DNA of 64,000 bases from Maritalea mediterranea (lineage in GTDB: Bacteria; Pseudomonadota; Alphaproteobacteria; Rhizobiales; Devosiaceae), in contig NZ_JAKGTI010000002.1 of NCBI RefSeq assembly GCF_021568695.1, forward strand, positions 124,001 to 188,000. Reading direction: 5' to 3'. This document shows positions 62,401 to 64,000 of this stretch, piece after piece. Below the pieces are notes generated by a model. The model made no database searches and was not told the origin of the DNA. It saw nothing but the letters and a program-made list of their open reading frames with translations. Position 1 is the first letter of the stretch. Each line of letters starts with the position of its first letter. The position numbers were made by a program, and so were the translations under genes.

Positions 62401-63171
62401 TTACTGCCCAACAATTTGCGGCAGGCCGTCTTGTGTCTGCTCGTCAGCGTTCTCATTGTTCTGCAAGTTTGGGTTGGCCAGATTGATGGTCAAGGCTTCT
62501 GCTTTTTCAGCATTCATATCCGCCAGAATCGCCGCCATCTTGCGCGGATTCATTTGCTCCACCATACGCACCAGAACCATCATATCAAGCCGATCAAAGA
62601 TGCGAGCGGCATCTTGGGATTTCATATTCTCATACATGGACACAAGTGATTTGAACTGCTCATCTTCCAGGCCCTGCTTGCGATCTACCAGCTCTTGAAT
62701 ACGCGCTTCAATCTGCTGCAATTCGGCTGCGCGGGTTTCCAGCCGCTTTTCCGCCGCCCGCACAATGTCCTCCTGTACTCTGAGCTGCTCTTCCAGCGCG
62801 TCCAGTTCTTTCCGCCGTTCACTCAGCCGCGCCAAAATCGCCCGTTCGGTATCTGCCAGCTGGCCCTCATCAAGCCCAACAATCTCGCCACTCTTGGTGA
62901 GTTTAATCGGCGAGGCGTCAGTATTTGATTCCTCAGCAGCCATGTCGCCTTCAGATTTTGTCGCACTATCCGCAAGGCTGTTGCCGGTTGGCTTTGGGGT
63001 ATTGTCGACTTGCACCTGCGCGTCCTGCGGCTTGGCTGGTGCCTCTTGCGCACTCACCATTTGTGCCCCGCTCAGGCTGTAGCCCTCGCCAGATACGATT
63101 CCGAGTACTTTAAACAAGAACAGCGCTCCTGCAGCCACCATGACCACCGGCAACAAGCGAACTGAATTCAT
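62401..63171 (-). CDS. motE: MotE family motor-associated protein
   Basis: A 256-residue protein with an N-terminal hydrophobic segment (about 6-29), a Pro/Ala/Asp-rich linker, a coiled coil (about 103-175) and a C-terminal MgtE-N-like domain (about 178-235; YENMKSQDAARIFDRLDMMVLVRMVEQMNPRKMAAILADMNAEKAEALT). This is the layout of MotE, a periplasmic chaperone for MotC in Sinorhizobium. It overlaps the DUF6468 gene stop by 4 bases. Confidence 0.88.
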   Translation of the reverse strand: MNSVRLLPVVMVAAGALFLFKVLGIVSGEGYSLSGAQMVSAQEAPAKPQDAQVQVDNTPKPTGNSLADSATKSEGDMAAEESNTDASPIKLTKSGEIVGLDEGQLADTERAILARLSERRKELDALEEQLRVQEDIVRAAEKRLETRAAELQQIEARIQELVDRKQGLEDEQFKSLVSMYENMKSQDAARIFDRLDMMVLVRMVEQMNPRKMAAILADMNAEKAEALTINLANPNLQNNENADEQTQDGLPQIVGQ

Positions 63172-63641
63172 GCGGCTTCACCTTTAGAACGGGTGTATTT
63201 ATCGAGCTGCGACAAGGCATTGCGCGCCCGGGGCGTGCTTGGTTCAACAGGCCGTTCCGCAGCAGGCGGCACTGGCCGATAGCCCGCACCTCCTTTTTGC
63301 GCTTCAGCGTCACGTGCCGTCTTTGCGATCTGACCAATCTTATGCAGCAGCTCTTGCCCCGCTTGTACTTGTTCATTCATTTCGCGGGAGAAGCCCTCAG
63401 CCTGTTGAAGCCGCGCCCGCAACTGCGCGTCGCTCTCAGCGGCGGTCTGCTTCATACCCTGAATAGCGCCATTGGCCATATCCGTGGCCCGCACCAAATC
63501 GGTGATCATGGCCCGCAGGGCATCGCGATCGGCGTGTAGCCGTTTCAGGCGCACATTGAGCACATAGCAATAGCCAATGGTCAGCATCAACAAGATGGCC
63601 ACAGCCCCTTCAACGATCAATCCAAATGCCAGTCCGCCCAT
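63168..63641 (-). CDS. DUF6468 family protein
   Basis: A 157-residue protein with one membrane helix near its start (FGLIVEGAVAILLMLTIGYCYVLNVRLKRLHADRDALRAMITDLVRATDMANGAIQGMK), followed by a coiled-coil and a Pro-rich tail. It matches the DUF6468 proteins found in alphaproteobacterial flagellar clusters; function unknown. I chose ATG 63641 (GGGGAG upstream); the longer frame overlaps fliM. It is coupled to motE by a 4-base overlap. Confidence 0.83.
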   Translation of the reverse strand: MGGLAFGLIVEGAVAILLMLTIGYCYVLNVRLKRLHADRDALRAMITDLVRATDMANGAIQGMKQTAAESDAQLRARLQQAEGFSREMNEQVQAGQELLHKIGQIAKTARDAEAQKGGAGYRPVPPAAERPVEPSTPRARNALSQLDKYTRSKGEAA

Positions 63642-63642
63642 A

Positions 63643-64000
63643 TTAATCACTCCCCTGCTCGTCCATCGCCTCAAACACCGACATATTCACTTTCGGTGGG
63701 TTGAGCGGACGGGTTACCCTTACAGAAACATATTTGCCGATATGACCCATCTGGGCTTCGGTCAATTTCACATCGCCACAACGCAGGGACACCGGATCAT
63801 TAGGCGTGCGCTCAAACATCAGCGTATCGCCCTGTTCGATATTCATCGCTTGCGAGAGTGGAATTTCCCATTCGTGCAGCACCGCTTCCAGCTCCGTTTC
63901 CGCGGCGTAAATTTCCGAGGCCAAGTGCCCTTCCCAAATCGGGTCACGGCCGAACTTTTCCCCCATGAACATTTGCAGCAATTGTTCACGGATCGGTTCA
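63643..64000 (-). CDS. fliM: Flagellar motor switch protein FliM (3' part, runs off the window)
   Basis: The C-terminal 118 residues of FliM, open to the edge of the window. EPIREQLLQMFMGEKFGRDPIWEGHLASEIYAAETELEAVLHEWEIPLSQAMNIEQGDTLMF matches the SpoA/FliN-like C-terminal domain, which binds FliN and forms the C ring. The N-terminal CheY-binding part lies beyond 64000. It ends one base before the DUF6468 start, so fliM-DUF6468-motE form one operon. Confidence 0.9.
   Translation of the reverse strand, partial: EPIREQLLQMFMGEKFGRDPIWEGHLASEIYAAETELEAVLHEWEIPLSQAMNIEQGDTLMFERTPNDPVSLRCGDVKLTEAQMGHIGKYVSVRVTRPLNPPKVNMSVFEAMDEQGSD

Noticed and set aside
1-64000. CRISPR arrays, prophage, IS elements, rRNA, tmRNA
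   Set aside because: No regular direct-repeat array, transposase, integrase, terminal inverted repeats or rRNA/tmRNA sequence was seen on either strand.

Overview
The window looks like chromosomal DNA of a flagellated, Gram-negative alphaproteobacterium, most likely in or near the Hyphomicrobiales (Rhizobiales; Devosiaceae/Maritalea-like). The main clues are a CckA-type hybrid kinase beside a flagellar cluster, a MotE-type protein and a DUF6468 protein next to fliM, the DUF1476 (zeta) inhibitor of F1-ATPase, a PurS-type purine operon, and a BacA/SbmA-like protein. No phage, IS element, CRISPR array or rRNA operon was seen. The assignment rests on protein families recognised by eye and was not tested by a search.

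Layout. 0.1-9 kb: ugd, tRNA-Leu(UAA), a gpt/molybdopterin-domain pair, sfsA-map-radC, a repeat-rich gap, ccdA, rpe and an MFS gene. 9-24 kb: purine synthesis (purB, then purC-purS and purQ-purL, split by an acyltransferase gene), followed by bolA and grxD, which are separated by a HAD-GNAT module that has been tandemly duplicated and partly lost. 23.5-28.4 kb: four transporters in a row. 28.4-39.5 kb: ttcA, a cupin, a BacA/SbmA-like gene, rpsD, a GntR-controlled ABC exporter, trmJ, three GFA-family proteins, a TfoX-domain protein, a peroxiredoxin-like gene with a divergent AraC regulator, and hpt. 39.7-46.8 kb: a frameshifted hydrolase, a fabF/marR pair with three matching palindromes, icd, a broken DUF2807-like gene, a DUF2254 protein and a DUF1761-ArsR operon. 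46.8-53.6 kb: alaS, recA and cckA. 53.7-64 kb: flhB-fliR-fliQ-fliE-flgC-flgB on the minus strand, fliO-fliP diverging from them, then a very large secreted repeat protein, motE, a DUF6468 gene and the 3' part of fliM, which runs off the window.

How the genes work together. Housekeeping genes dominate: nucleotide synthesis and salvage (purB/C/S/Q/L, gpt, hpt), translation and tRNA modification (alaS, ttcA, trmJ, rpsD, map), DNA repair (recA, radC) and motility under cell-cycle control (cckA next to flagellar genes). The most unusual parts are the HAD-GNAT duplication with its HAD relic, the marR-fabF operator set, paired inverted repeats between the divergent flagellar operons, a histidine-tailed MFS transporter and two decayed genes.
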